NCBI GenBank assembly: GCA_023143455.1
Contig: JAGLHT010000009.1
Span: forward strand, 1 to 64,000
Reading direction: 5' to 3'
Source of the DNA: Desulfobacterales bacterium
GTDB lineage: Bacteria > Desulfobacterota > Desulfobacteria > Desulfobacterales > Desulfobacteraceae
Length of the DNA stretch: 64,000 bases
Each line of letters begins with the position of its first letter. Within the stretch, counting starts at the first letter, position 1. Below, piece by piece: positions 17,851-26,810 of this stretch. The position numbers were made by a program, and so were the translations under genes. Below the pieces are notes generated by a model that did no database searches, had not been told where the DNA came from, and saw only the letters and a list, made by a program, of their open reading frames with translations.

Positions 17851-19029
17851 ATGAAAGAAGCATATATAGTACAATCAATAAGAACACCCGGATGCAAACA
17901 AAACAAGGGTCTGTATAAAGAAACCAGACCTGAGGAATTGTTATCATTTATATTAAAAACTGCTGTTGATAAAACAGAGGGACTGAAAGCTGAGGATATA
18001 GAAGATGTAATGGTTGGATGTGCATTCCCTGAAGGCGAACAAGGTCTCAATATAGGAAGAATTGCAGTAAAAATGGCTGGTTTTCCTGATTCAGTCTCAG
18101 GCGCTACGGTTAACAGATTCTGCTCCTCAGGACTTGAGGCAATTACTCTTGCATCTGCCCGTATCCAAATGGGCTGGTCAGACGTTACAATAGGAGCCGG
18201 TGTTGAATCTATGACATTTGTTCCCATGGGTGGTAATGCTCCAAGACCTCATCCTGAATATTCAGCATCAAACCCAGAAATGTATATTTCCATGGGCATA
18301 ACTGCTGAAAATGTTGCAAATAGATACAATGTTTCAAGAGAAGATCAGGACAAATTTGCAGCTGCTTCTCAAAACAAAGCTGTAAATGCCAGAGACAATG
18401 GCCTTTTTACTGAAATAGTGCCAACGCCTGCTTATAAATTTGAAAAACAGGAAGATGGGACTTATAAAAAAATAGAGTTTATTGTAGAAAATGATGACGG
18501 AATAAGATCATCAACTGCGGAAGGTTTAGCAAAACTTAGACCTGTTTTTGCAGGTGGTGGAAGTGTAACTGCTGCAAACTCATCTCAAACAACTGATGGT
18601 GCTGCTGCTACCATAATTGTATCCAAAGAAAAATGTGATGAGCTTGGTCTTAAACCGATTGCAAAGCTTGTTTCCTACTCAACCATTGGTTGCAAATCAG
18701 ATGAAATGGGTGTAGGTCCTCGCTATGCAATCCCAAAAGTACTTAAACAAGCAGGCATGACCATTGACCAGATAGATATCTTTGAAATCAATGAAGCTTT
18801 TGCTTCCCAAGCGATTTATTGCATTAAAGAACTTGGTTTAGAAGACAGCATGGATAAAATAAATATCCATGGTGGTGCAATAGCTCTTGGTCATCCATTA
18901 GGGTGTACCGGTGCAAAACTCACTGCTACCTGCCTTGCCAACTTAAAAGAAGTTAAAGGCAAATATGGTATTGTTTCAATGTGTATTGGCGGCGGAATGG
19001 GTGCTGCTGCGATATTTAAAATGGTATAA
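17851..19029 (+). CDS. fadA: Acetyl-CoA acyltransferase (3-ketoacyl-CoA thiolase)
   Basis: 392 residues, full-length thiolase carrying out the last, thiolytic step of beta-oxidation or the reverse condensation. The three catalytic blocks are present: the nucleophilic Cys in VNRFCSSGLEA, the His of EINEAFASQ together with HGGAIALGHPLGCTGA, and the second Cys in CIGGGMGAA. AAAGGAGG precedes the ATG. Together with the preceding dehydrogenase/hydratase it covers the last three reactions of the cycle; no acyl-CoA dehydrogenase is adjacent. Confidence 0.93.
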   Translation: MKEAYIVQSIRTPGCKQNKGLYKETRPEELLSFILKTAVDKTEGLKAEDIEDVMVGCAFPEGEQGLNIGRIAVKMAGFPDSVSGATVNRFCSSGLEAITLASARIQMGWSDVTIGAGVESMTFVPMGGNAPRPHPEYSASNPEMYISMGITAENVANRYNVSREDQDKFAAASQNKAVNARDNGLFTEIVPTPAYKFEKQEDGTYKKIEFIVENDDGIRSSTAEGLAKLRPVFAGGGSVTAANSSQTTDGAAATIIVSKEKCDELGLKPIAKLVSYSTIGCKSDEMGVGPRYAIPKVLKQAGMTIDQIDIFEINEAFASQAIYCIKELGLEDSMDKINIHGGAIALGHPLGCTGAKLTATCLANLKEVKGKYGIVSMCIGGGMGAAAIFKMV

Positions 19030-19057
19030 TTCTTATTGCCTAATAGTATAATCTAAA

Positions 19058-19095
19058 TATTGTTTGTCTTGCTCGCCTGGGCGGGGCAAACAATA
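19058..19095 (+). terminator. Hairpin after the beta-oxidation operon
   Basis: TATTGTTTG (19058-19066) pairs with CAAACAATA (19087-19095) around a GC-rich loop region. No clean T-tract follows, so it may stabilise the message end as much as terminate. Confidence 0.5.
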
Positions 19096-19202
19096 CCTTC
19101 CTCAATAATTTCAAATGAAATAAATCCATATTTGCCTTGACAAACTGGCTAGTTCTCTTGCATAAAAAAAGGAAACCAAACGATAATAAAGGAGAGATCT
19201 CA

Positions 19203-19871
19203 ATGATGAAACAAAAAAGGATTAATTGGAGTTCGATATTATGGACTTGTATTGTAATCAGTATACTGCTGCTTGGAAGCGGGTGTGCAACAAATCGTGG
19301 TATCTTAGATGTTAAAGTAGATGTGCCTCAAAGCCCTTCGGCAGGCAAAACTATTGCTATTGTTCGTATAACAGATCTTCGACAATTTGAAGAAGCACCA
19401 TCAAATGCTTCGATTCCTTCACTGAAAGCAGATGATATAGAAGATAGCGCCATTAAAGCAAGAGCTATTGCTCGCAAAAGAAATAGCTATGGAAAAGCCT
19501 TTGGTGATATAGTTTTGCCTGAGGGTCGAACCATTGAAGATCTTGCTAAAGAAGCACTAACAAGGGCATTTATCGAAGCAGGTTATCGCGTAGTTGATGA
19601 CCCTACTTCATCTAAAAATGCCATACCCATTGAAGCTGATATTGAACAATTTTGGTCATGGATGACACCTGGCTTTTGGACTCTATCTTTAGACTTTGAA
19701 GCAAAGATAAAAATTAAAGGCGACATTAAGCCTTTTAAAGAAGGTGAAACTGTTCGAGGACATGTAAGGTTACACACACAAGCAGCCAGTACAAACGCAT
19801 GGTTAAAAACTATTAATCAAGGTATTGATAATTTTGTCCAAGAAGTAAAAAAACGACTTATATTGAAATAA
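19203..19871 (+). CDS. Lipoprotein of unknown function
   Basis: 222 residues. A signal peptide ends in a lipobox LLGSGC with the lipidated Cys at residue 28, so the protein should be anchored in the cell envelope. The mature part opens with KTIAIVRITDLRQFEE and resembles YajG-like lipoproteins in that short stretch only; I would not assign the family. GGAG at 19191-19194 with an eight-base spacer selects the ATG at 19203 over the longer frame from 19137. It stands alone between the thiolase hairpin and a strong terminator. Confidence 0.7.
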   Translation: MMKQKRINWSSILWTCIVISILLLGSGCATNRGILDVKVDVPQSPSAGKTIAIVRITDLRQFEEAPSNASIPSLKADDIEDSAIKARAIARKRNSYGKAFGDIVLPEGRTIEDLAKEALTRAFIEAGYRVVDDPTSSKNAIPIEADIEQFWSWMTPGFWTLSLDFEAKIKIKGDIKPFKEGETVRGHVRLHTQAASTNAWLKTINQGIDNFVQEVKKRLILK

Positions 19872-19883
19872 TATAGGCTAATT

Positions 19884-19922
19884 AATATTTGCCCTTTCTC
19901 ATAAGAAGGGCAAATATTATCT
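19884..19922 (+). terminator. Rho-independent terminator after the lipoprotein gene
   Basis: AATATTTGCCCTT (19884-19896) and AAGGGCAAATATT (19906-19918) are perfectly complementary 13-base arms around a nine-base loop, followed by TATCTTTTC. Confidence 0.8.
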
Positions 19923-19945
19923 TTTCTCTAAAACCTGTTACATTT

Positions 19946-20110
19946 TCACAATTCACATATATCAGAATCACAAGGGCAGGCTCCATCTACTTCACACGCA
20001 TATATAATTCTATTTGCCATATCAAAAATCTTGTCAGAAACAGGCTTAAATGAATGATTTAATATAAGCTCTCCTAAAATCAAATGATAATCATTGTATT
20101 CTACAGACAC
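19946..20110 (-). CDS. Small Cys-rich protein of unknown function
   Basis: About 54 residues from a GTG at 20110 that has AAGGAG six bases upstream; the in-frame ATG at 20131 has no ribosome-binding site. The C-terminus carries four Cys in CEVDGACPCDSDICEL, a possible metal site. I know no family for it. The good ribosome-binding site and compact Cys cluster argue that it is real, but the short length keeps confidence low. Confidence 0.45.
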   Translation of the reverse strand: MSVEYNDYHLILGELILNHSFKPVSDKIFDMANRIIYACEVDGACPCDSDICEL

Positions 20111-20338
20111 TTTTTTCTCCTTAATTCCCATAATTTATTGGGCACAAGGTTTTCGTTATATTAAAGTTAAGAATACCTGGTTTTTTGTCAATTTTTTTTA
20201 CCAATCCACATATCAAAAAAAACTTTGCACTTTTGATAATTACCCAATTGATATAAATGAAATTTTTATTTACAAGCGGTTAAATTTAATATATATTCAT
20301 TGGGTTAATTATTTTGGAATTATTTTAGGAGTATTAAT

Positions 20339-20548
20339 ATGTCTAAGCAGTGTGATATTTGTGGCAAGAAACCTATGACTGGTAACAATGTCAGCCATGC
20401 CCATAATTTAAATAAAAGAAGATTTAATCCAAACTTACAAAGTGTTCGTGCTGTTGTTGATGGAAGATCTCAAAAGATTTCTGCATGCACCACTTGTATT
20501 AAATCTGGAAAAGTTGTTAAAAAAGCTACAAAATCAAAAGAATTGTAA
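20339..20548 (+). CDS. rpmB: 50S ribosomal protein L28
   Basis: 69 residues, the full length for L28. It is the zinc-binding form: C5 and C8 (CDICGK) with C50 and C53 (CTTC). GHNVSHAHNLNKRRF-like core residues are present (NNVSHAHNLNKRRFNPNLQ). AGGAG stands before the ATG. The gene is monocistronic and converges on the rel gene, only 11 bases away. Confidence 0.95.
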   Translation: MSKQCDICGKKPMTGNNVSHAHNLNKRRFNPNLQSVRAVVDGRSQKISACTTCIKSGKVVKKATKSKEL

Positions 20549-20559
20549 AAAATTAGCTG

Positions 20560-22716
20560 CTAGCTAATAACTATTCGTCTTACGTCTTTAACTTTTTTGA
20601 CCTTTTTAAGCTCTGATATTATCTTTTGAAGATGACCTGAATTTTCAACAGTAATAGTAAAATAAAAATATCCAATCCCCACTTCAGATGTTTCTGAACG
20701 TGTGGCTTGGATATTTGATTTATTGTTGGATATTACGCTGGCCATATCAGCCAGAAGTCCTGACCTGTCATGAGTGCGGATTCTAAGGCTTACAACATAT
20801 AAGTCTTTAGTATCATCGCTGCTCCAACTAACATCAATCTGCCGTTCCGGACTCATCTTTAATATATTCACACAATTTTTTCTGTGTATTGTTACTCCTT
20901 CCCCCTGAGTTATATAGCCATCAATACGGTCCCCGGGAAGAGGGTTACAACATTTTGCAAATTTAACAAGAATATCATTAAGTCCTTTGACAATAACGCC
21001 TGTATGATCTTTGCTTTTCTTCTTACCAGATAATAATTTATTAAATATAGTTTTATTTTGAATCTCAGTTTTTTCAAGGTCAGGAACTACTTTATTTAAA
21101 ATCTGCAAAGGAGTAATGTTGCCAAAACCCACCTGAGCTAAAAGCTCTTCAACCTTTCCAAACCCAAAGCTCTGGGCGACTTCTTTAATTTTGTTAGACT
21201 TATTTGCCTTATTAAAACTATGACCTTTTTTCCTGAAAGCTTTATCACACATCTCTTTACCAAGAGAGATGCTTCTTTCTTTTTCTCTGGCGTTGAGCCA
21301 TTGACGTATCTTGCTTTTCGCCTTAACTGACTTAACAATGTGTAGCCAGTCAGCACTTGGTGACTGGATTTTTGAGGTGATAATTTCAACACGATCACCT
21401 GTTTTAAGCTTAGAAGATAATGGCACAAGCGAACTGTTGACTTTAGCACCTTTGCATGAATGTCCGACTTCAGTATGAATTAAATAGGCAAAATCAATAG
21501 GAGTTGCGTTTCTCGGAAGAGTTCTTATCTCACCATGTGGTGTAAAAACATATATTTCATCCGGGAATAAATCAATTTTTACATTTTCAAGAAATTCATC
21601 AGGGTCTTTGTAATTTTCTTGGTTTTCAACAAGGTTTCTTATCCAGGTAAAAACTTTACTTGTGCCTTGTTCGGTTTTCATACCTTCTTTATAGCTCCAG
21701 TGCGCTGCAACTCCGGATTCTGCAATCTGGTGCATCTCCCATGTTCGAATTTGTATCTCTATTCTTTCTCCGGAAGGCCCCATTACTGTTGTGTGAATGG
21801 ATTGGTACATATTGGGCTTTGGGTTCCCAATATAATCTTTAATTTTATTATTAATTGGCGTCCATATTGAATGAACCATCCCCATTATAGCATAACATTC
21901 AGTAACTGAATCAAGAATTATTCTAAAGGCAATCACATCATATACTTCTTCAAACTCAAGCTCTTGCGAAAGCATTTTATGGTATATACTATATGGATGT
22001 TTGAATCTTCCTTTGATTTCAGCTTTAAATCCGGTTTTTTCAACTTCGCTAACTAATTTTTCTCTTACAACCTCTATATAATTTTCTTTTTCTTCTTTTG
22101 CTTTGTTTACAAGGTTGTTTATCTGTTCATATTCGTCAGGAAGAGTGTAATAAAATGCTATATCTTCAAGTTCCTGTTTTATCCAGAATATTCCAAGTCT
22201 TGCAGCAATAGGGGCATAAATATCAAGGGTTTCCTGGGCTATTTCTTTTTGTTTTTCTGGACTTTTATGATATTTCAGGGTTCTCATATTGTGCACTCTG
22301 TCAGTGAGCTTTATAAGAACTACTCTTAAATCATCTGCCATTGCCAGAATCATTTTTCTTAAGCTTTCAGCCTGTTGTGCAACTTTTGTTGAAAAAGTTA
22401 AGTTTGAAAGCTTTGTAACACCAGCAACAATATTAGCAATATCATGTCCAAACATCTCTTCGATTTCTTCAGTTGTTGCATGGGTGTCCTCGACAACATC
22501 ATGTAGTAAGGCTGCAGCAACACTTTCGACATCAAGGTTCATTTCTGCAACTATTGCAGCAACTTCTAAGGGATGTGATAAATATGGTTCGCCGGAAAGG
22601 CGCATCTGACCTGCATGTACTCTGGCTGAATAGATATAGGCCTTATCAATAATATCAAGATCAGCATCAGGATTATTCTCTGCTATTGTATCAAGTATGT
22701 TTGATATTCTGATCAT
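20560..22716 (-). CDS. Bifunctional (p)ppGpp synthetase/hydrolase, Rel/SpoT type
   Basis: 718 residues. The N-terminal HD hydrolase domain has the catalytic HDVVED at 72-77, so it should degrade (p)ppGpp. The synthetase domain follows (YQSIHTTVMGPSGERIEIQ and RTWEMHQIAESGVAAHW). Then come a TGS domain (about 385-450, IYVFTPHGEIRTLPRNATPIDFAY), a zinc-finger region with CCNPLPGD, and a C-terminal ACT domain. It is the long, single-Rel type expected outside beta/gammaproteobacteria. It lies six bases after proS on the same strand, so expression is probably linked. Confidence 0.93.
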   Translation of the reverse strand: MIRISNILDTIAENNPDADLDIIDKAYIYSARVHAGQMRLSGEPYLSHPLEVAAIVAEMNLDVESVAAALLHDVVEDTHATTEEIEEMFGHDIANIVAGVTKLSNLTFSTKVAQQAESLRKMILAMADDLRVVLIKLTDRVHNMRTLKYHKSPEKQKEIAQETLDIYAPIAARLGIFWIKQELEDIAFYYTLPDEYEQINNLVNKAKEEKENYIEVVREKLVSEVEKTGFKAEIKGRFKHPYSIYHKMLSQELEFEEVYDVIAFRIILDSVTECYAIMGMVHSIWTPINNKIKDYIGNPKPNMYQSIHTTVMGPSGERIEIQIRTWEMHQIAESGVAAHWSYKEGMKTEQGTSKVFTWIRNLVENQENYKDPDEFLENVKIDLFPDEIYVFTPHGEIRTLPRNATPIDFAYLIHTEVGHSCKGAKVNSSLVPLSSKLKTGDRVEIITSKIQSPSADWLHIVKSVKAKSKIRQWLNAREKERSISLGKEMCDKAFRKKGHSFNKANKSNKIKEVAQSFGFGKVEELLAQVGFGNITPLQILNKVVPDLEKTEIQNKTIFNKLLSGKKKSKDHTGVIVKGLNDILVKFAKCCNPLPGDRIDGYITQGEGVTIHRKNCVNILKMSPERQIDVSWSSDDTKDLYVVSLRIRTHDRSGLLADMASVISNNKSNIQATRSETSEVGIGYFYFTITVENSGHLQKIISELKKVKKVKDVRRIVIS

Positions 22717-22722
22717 TTTTAA

Positions 22723-24234
22723 CTAATATGCTTTTGCAAATAATACCCGTCTGCTACTCGTGCTGTCGCAGCATATACATTTACCCTGTTCAATTTTGCT
22801 ATTAAAAGGAATGCACCTGATAGTAACAGAAAGGTCTTTTTTAATTTTTTCCTCACATTTTGCAGATCCGCACCAGTGAGAATTTACAAAGCCTCCATGA
22901 ATTCCTTTGTTTTGCGGAGTGAAAAAATCATAAAATTTCTTTTGCTCATCTATTTCATGTGTGTTTTCTTTTCTATATGCAACAGCTTTATTATACATAT
23001 TGCTCTGGATATCGTCCAGAATATCAACAATTTTATTAATAAACTCTTCTCTTTTTAATGTTTCTTTTTCTTTAGGAGATTTATCTCTTCTCCCCATAAA
23101 AACTGAATCATTCTCCATGTCTCGCGGGCCGATTTCTGCTCTGACAGGAATTCCTTTTTTAACCCAGTCCCAGCCTCTGGCGCCCCCAATATCTCTGTCG
23201 TCTATTTCTACAACTAACTTTCTTCCTGCATATTCCCGTACTGCCATTGTATCCTTTATGTTTTGGCAGTATTCCATTATTTTTCTTTTTTCATCTGGCT
23301 TTCTTATGATAGGAATAAGCACAACATGGGAAGGCGCAACTTTTGGAGGCATCATAACACCATCATCATCACCGTGCGTCATGATAACACCACCAATCAC
23401 TCTTGTGGACATGCCCCATGAAGTTGTCCATACAAGCTCTTCTTCTTTGCTTTCAGCCTGAAACTTAATATTTGACCCTTTGGCAAAATTTTGTCCTAAA
23501 AAATGTGAGGTGCCTGCCTGAAGTGCTTTTCTATCCTGCATCATGGCCTCTATACATGTAGTATCCACAGCTCCTGGGAATCTTTCAGACTCTGTTTTAT
23601 TGCCTTGAATTACCGGCACGGCAAGATAGTCCTGTACAAATTTTGTATAAACATCAAGCATCATCATAGTTCTTTCCCGAGCCTCTTCTTCTGTGGCATG
23701 GGCAGTATGCCCTTCCTGCCACAAAAACTCACTTGTTCGAAGAAAAAGGCGTGTTCTCATTTCCCATCTTACAACATTTGCCCACTGGTTGAGAAGAAGA
23801 GGGAGATCACGATAACTTGAAATCCATTTAGACATGGATTCACCAATAATTGTTTCAGATGTGGGGCGCACAATAAGCGGTTCCGCAAGTTTCCCAGCAG
23901 GTATAAGCTTGCCATTTTCATCTTTTTCAAGTTTATGGTGGGTTACAACGGCACATTCCTTGGCAAACCCTTCAACATGCTCAGCTTCTTTTTCAAGATA
24001 AGATTTTGGAATAAATAATGGGAAATATGCATTTTTAACGTCTGTTTTTTTAAACATTTCATCAAGCTTGCTTACTATATTTTCCCACAGAGCGTATCCC
24101 CATGGTTTAATTACCATACATCCGCGGACAGCAGAATGTTCGGCCATGTCAGAAGCTTTGACAACCTCCTGATACCATCCCGGGTAATCTTCATCTCGTG
24201 TTGGCGTTATTGCAGTTTTAATCTTTTCCCCCAT
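22723..24234 (-). CDS. proS: Prolyl-tRNA synthetase, archaeal/eukaryal type
   Basis: 503 residues. Class II synthetase charging tRNA-Pro. It is the short form lacking the inserted editing domain of E. coli ProRS: motif 2 region VVRWEMRTRLFLRTSEFLWQ, then HATEEEA, and a C-terminal extension with Cys residues (GSAKCEE, CICCDS) as in archaeal-type enzymes. GGAGGGG precedes the ATG. The start overlaps the end of ispG by 17 bases, so ispG, proS and rel probably form one operon. Confidence 0.93.
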   Translation of the reverse strand: MGEKIKTAITPTRDEDYPGWYQEVVKASDMAEHSAVRGCMVIKPWGYALWENIVSKLDEMFKKTDVKNAYFPLFIPKSYLEKEAEHVEGFAKECAVVTHHKLEKDENGKLIPAGKLAEPLIVRPTSETIIGESMSKWISSYRDLPLLLNQWANVVRWEMRTRLFLRTSEFLWQEGHTAHATEEEARERTMMMLDVYTKFVQDYLAVPVIQGNKTESERFPGAVDTTCIEAMMQDRKALQAGTSHFLGQNFAKGSNIKFQAESKEEELVWTTSWGMSTRVIGGVIMTHGDDDGVMMPPKVAPSHVVLIPIIRKPDEKRKIMEYCQNIKDTMAVREYAGRKLVVEIDDRDIGGARGWDWVKKGIPVRAEIGPRDMENDSVFMGRRDKSPKEKETLKREEFINKIVDILDDIQSNMYNKAVAYRKENTHEIDEQKKFYDFFTPQNKGIHGGFVNSHWCGSAKCEEKIKKDLSVTIRCIPFNSKIEQGKCICCDSTSSRRVLFAKAY

Positions 24235-25312
24235 TTAATCCCCTCCGACTCATTGTATATTTTTCAACTTCTTCCAACAGAACATCTATAAGTTTATCCT
24301 GAGGAATTTTTTTTACAAGCTTCCCTTTTTTAAACAAAATGCCTGTACCATCTCCACCTGCTATTCCAATATCAGCTTCTTTTGCCTCTCCCGGGCCATT
24401 TACCACGCAACCCATAATTGCAATTTTAACCGGAACTTCACACTCAAGTAAAGCTTTTTCAGCTTTTTCAGCAATATCAAAGAGATCAATCCTGCATCTT
24501 CCGCATGTGGGGCAGGATATTATTTCAACTCCTCGCTTTCTAATATCAAGGGCTCTTAAAATTTCCCAAGCTGTTCGAACCTCTTCTACCGGGTCTCTTG
24601 TCAAAGAAACACGTATTGTATCACCAATGCCCTCAGAAAGCAGCATGCCAATACCTATGGCTGATTTGCTGATTCCGGCGAAAAGACCTCCTGCTTCAGT
24701 AACTCCTATATGAAGAGGCAGGTCAGTCTGTGAAGACACAAGCCTGTATGCCTCTACAGTTCTTGAAACATCTGAGGCCTTAACTGATAATTTAATATCA
24801 TGAAAATCCATGCCCCTGATCAATTCAACATTGCGCTTAGCACTTGCTGCCATGGCTTTTGCCCCATTGCCCAAAGCTTGCTCAATATCTTTTTCAAGAG
24901 ACCCTGAGTTTACCCCGATTCTGATGGAAATACCATTATTTTTTGCACATTGTACAATTTTTTGAACTCTGGTTTTTCCCCCTATATTCCCGGGATTTAT
25001 TCTCAAAGCATCAGCACCATTTTCTGCCGATGCAATAGCAAGCCTATAATCAAAATGAATATCTGCAATCAAAGGAATATCAATTTGTTTTTTTATTTTT
25101 TTTACTGCAAGCGCTGCTTCCATATCAGGAATTGCAACCCTGATAATTTCACACCCGGCCTTGGATAATTGGTTTATCTGAGAGACAGTTGCATCAACAT
25201 CTTGAGTATATGTATTTGTCATAGACTGAACTGCAATAGGTGCTCCACCACCAACTTTCACAGAACCAACGCTTATCTGCCGTGTTTTTTTTCTTTTTTT
25301 AACAATGGACAT
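24218..25312 (-). CDS. ispG: 4-hydroxy-3-methylbut-2-enyl diphosphate synthase
   Basis: 364 residues. [4Fe-4S] enzyme of the MEP isoprenoid pathway. Cluster ligands are C267, C270 and C302 with E309 (SCPTCGRC and GCVVNGPGEA), in the same spacing as E. coli IspG. The N-terminal TIM barrel is intact, with VQSMTNTYTQD and RINPGNIG. The gene starts an ispG-proS-rel run. Confidence 0.95.
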   Translation of the reverse strand: MSIVKKRKKTRQISVGSVKVGGGAPIAVQSMTNTYTQDVDATVSQINQLSKAGCEIIRVAIPDMEAALAVKKIKKQIDIPLIADIHFDYRLAIASAENGADALRINPGNIGGKTRVQKIVQCAKNNGISIRIGVNSGSLEKDIEQALGNGAKAMAASAKRNVELIRGMDFHDIKLSVKASDVSRTVEAYRLVSSQTDLPLHIGVTEAGGLFAGISKSAIGIGMLLSEGIGDTIRVSLTRDPVEEVRTAWEILRALDIRKRGVEIISCPTCGRCRIDLFDIAEKAEKALLECEVPVKIAIMGCVVNGPGEAKEADIGIAGGDGTGILFKKGKLVKKIPQDKLIDVLLEEVEKYTMSRRGLNGGKD

Positions 25313-25396
25313 TTTACAATTTTAAATCCCAATTTAATAAACAAAATGGCTTAATCACTCTTAAATAGCAAAGCTTTGGACATAATTCAATAAAAT

Positions 25397-25806
25397 CTAT
25401 TTATTTGATGATGCAGCAAGCAGAATACCAAAACCGATAAAAGTTGAACCACTTGTGCGATTGATAGCTTTAATCCGATTTGGGTGGGCAAGAAAGGCTT
25501 TTAACTTGTGTTAAAATCAGAATTCTTCTGAAAAATCATCTTTAACCCTAAATAGATCAGGTACGCTGCCCCGGCATATTTTATTAACCCAAATAAAATT
25601 TCTGAGGTTTGGACTATTGCTCCTAACCCTGTAACAGCAATGACACCGAGTAAAAAAAGACCTACAATATTACCAAGTGCTGCAAAGAAAGCTTTTTTCC
25701 ACCCATGCAATGTTGAGTTTGTTACAATGAAAAGAACTGCTGGTCCTGGTGTTGCTGTTGCGATTAATACCAACACCAAATACATGAACCATGATTGAAT
25801 TGTCAT
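25397..25806 (-). pseudogene. LysE/RhtB-family exporter, internally deleted
   Basis: The first 101 codons encode the N-terminal half of a LysE-type amino-acid exporter (ATPGPAVLFIVTNS, GLGAIVQTSEILF, LIYLGLKM) and end at a stop at 25501. Downstream, in another frame, the family C-terminus continues (KAFLAHPNRIKAINRTSGST and FIGFGILLA) to a stop at 25397. Only about 135 of the usual 205 residues remain, so the middle has been deleted with a frame change. No functional exporter is expected. Confidence 0.75.
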
Positions 25807-25854
25807 TTTTTTAACTTCCTTTGATTTTGTATAAAATTACATATTTTGTTAAGT

Positions 25855-26637
25855 TTAAAAGAATTTCTCAAGGCAGGCAATAGAAGATATTAGATTTTTT
25901 TTATTAAATACTTCTAAAGAAACAACTCCATTAAAATTCTTTAAAACCTCAAGTGTATCAACAAGTTTGTCTTCAGGAATTTTATCAAGCGAGACATGAT
26001 CCTTCGGTGGTATTTTTGAAAAATCAACGCCATGGAGATGAATTAGAGGAATCTTATCATGATATTTTTTAAAAACAGATTTAATACTGTGTCCATATTT
26101 TATAAGATGTCCTGCGTCTACACAGACAGAAAGCCCATATTCATCAATTATAGATTCAATGGATTCAAATGGATAATCAAGAGTTTCAATTGAAATTATC
26201 TCTGGGTGGTCAAGTGGCAAAACTAACTCCCCAACAGCATCAAAACCTCGTTTATACCAATCTTGATCATCACTAAAGTCTTGATATTCAAGATGAAGAG
26301 TATGAGTTGTAGGTTTTAAAGGGCTTACAAGATCAATCACTCTTTTAATAGTTTCAACTGCCTGATCTCTTTTTAGGTTTGAAACATCTGTAAGCGAGAC
26401 ATCAACTGGAAGATGAATATTATATGTTAAATCAAAATCCTGGGCAAGAAGGGCTAACTCCATGACATCTTGTGTTGATGGAAGAGCAGGGATACTTTCA
26501 AATATAAGCAGTTCGATTTCATCAAAAACAGGTCCAAGCTTTTTAATATTTGGGATAATATCATCTGGATATATAAAAGAAGTTGTTCCGAGCTTGAAAT
26601 TGAACAATTCTTTATTAATTTTTAAATCTTCTGTCAT
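25855..26637 (-). CDS. Cobamide-remodelling phosphodiesterase CbiR-like (TIM barrel)
   Basis: 260 residues of the xylose-isomerase-like TIM-barrel superfamily. The opening FKLGTTSFIYPDDIIPNIKK, then ELLIFES and YNIHLPVD, fits the CbiR family, which hydrolyses the phosphoribosyl bond of cobamides so that the lower ligand can be replaced. Metal-binding candidates are the His/Glu/Asp in HTLHLEYQD, SIETLDYP, VCVDAGHLIKYGH and HLHGVDF. It stands alone, but the genome also makes corrin rings (cbiA at 61698). Other endonuclease IV-like functions cannot be excluded. Confidence 0.7.
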   Translation of the reverse strand: MTEDLKINKELFNFKLGTTSFIYPDDIIPNIKKLGPVFDEIELLIFESIPALPSTQDVMELALLAQDFDLTYNIHLPVDVSLTDVSNLKRDQAVETIKRVIDLVSPLKPTTHTLHLEYQDFSDDQDWYKRGFDAVGELVLPLDHPEIISIETLDYPFESIESIIDEYGLSVCVDAGHLIKYGHSIKSVFKKYHDKIPLIHLHGVDFSKIPPKDHVSLDKIPEDKLVDTLEVLKNFNGVVSLEVFNKKNLISSIACLEKFF

Positions 26638-26810
26638 GGTTCATTTAATACCATTTTTGAGGTTGATTCTAAAGAAGATATTCAAAGTACTTTTTTAGTT
26701 TAGTTTAAATGTTTTGAAAAATATACAATGGAGGATTGCATATATCTCTGAATTAAAAAACCTTGTTTAAATTATACTTTTTTTTAGGGAATAATCAGAG
26801 TAAGAGCGCT

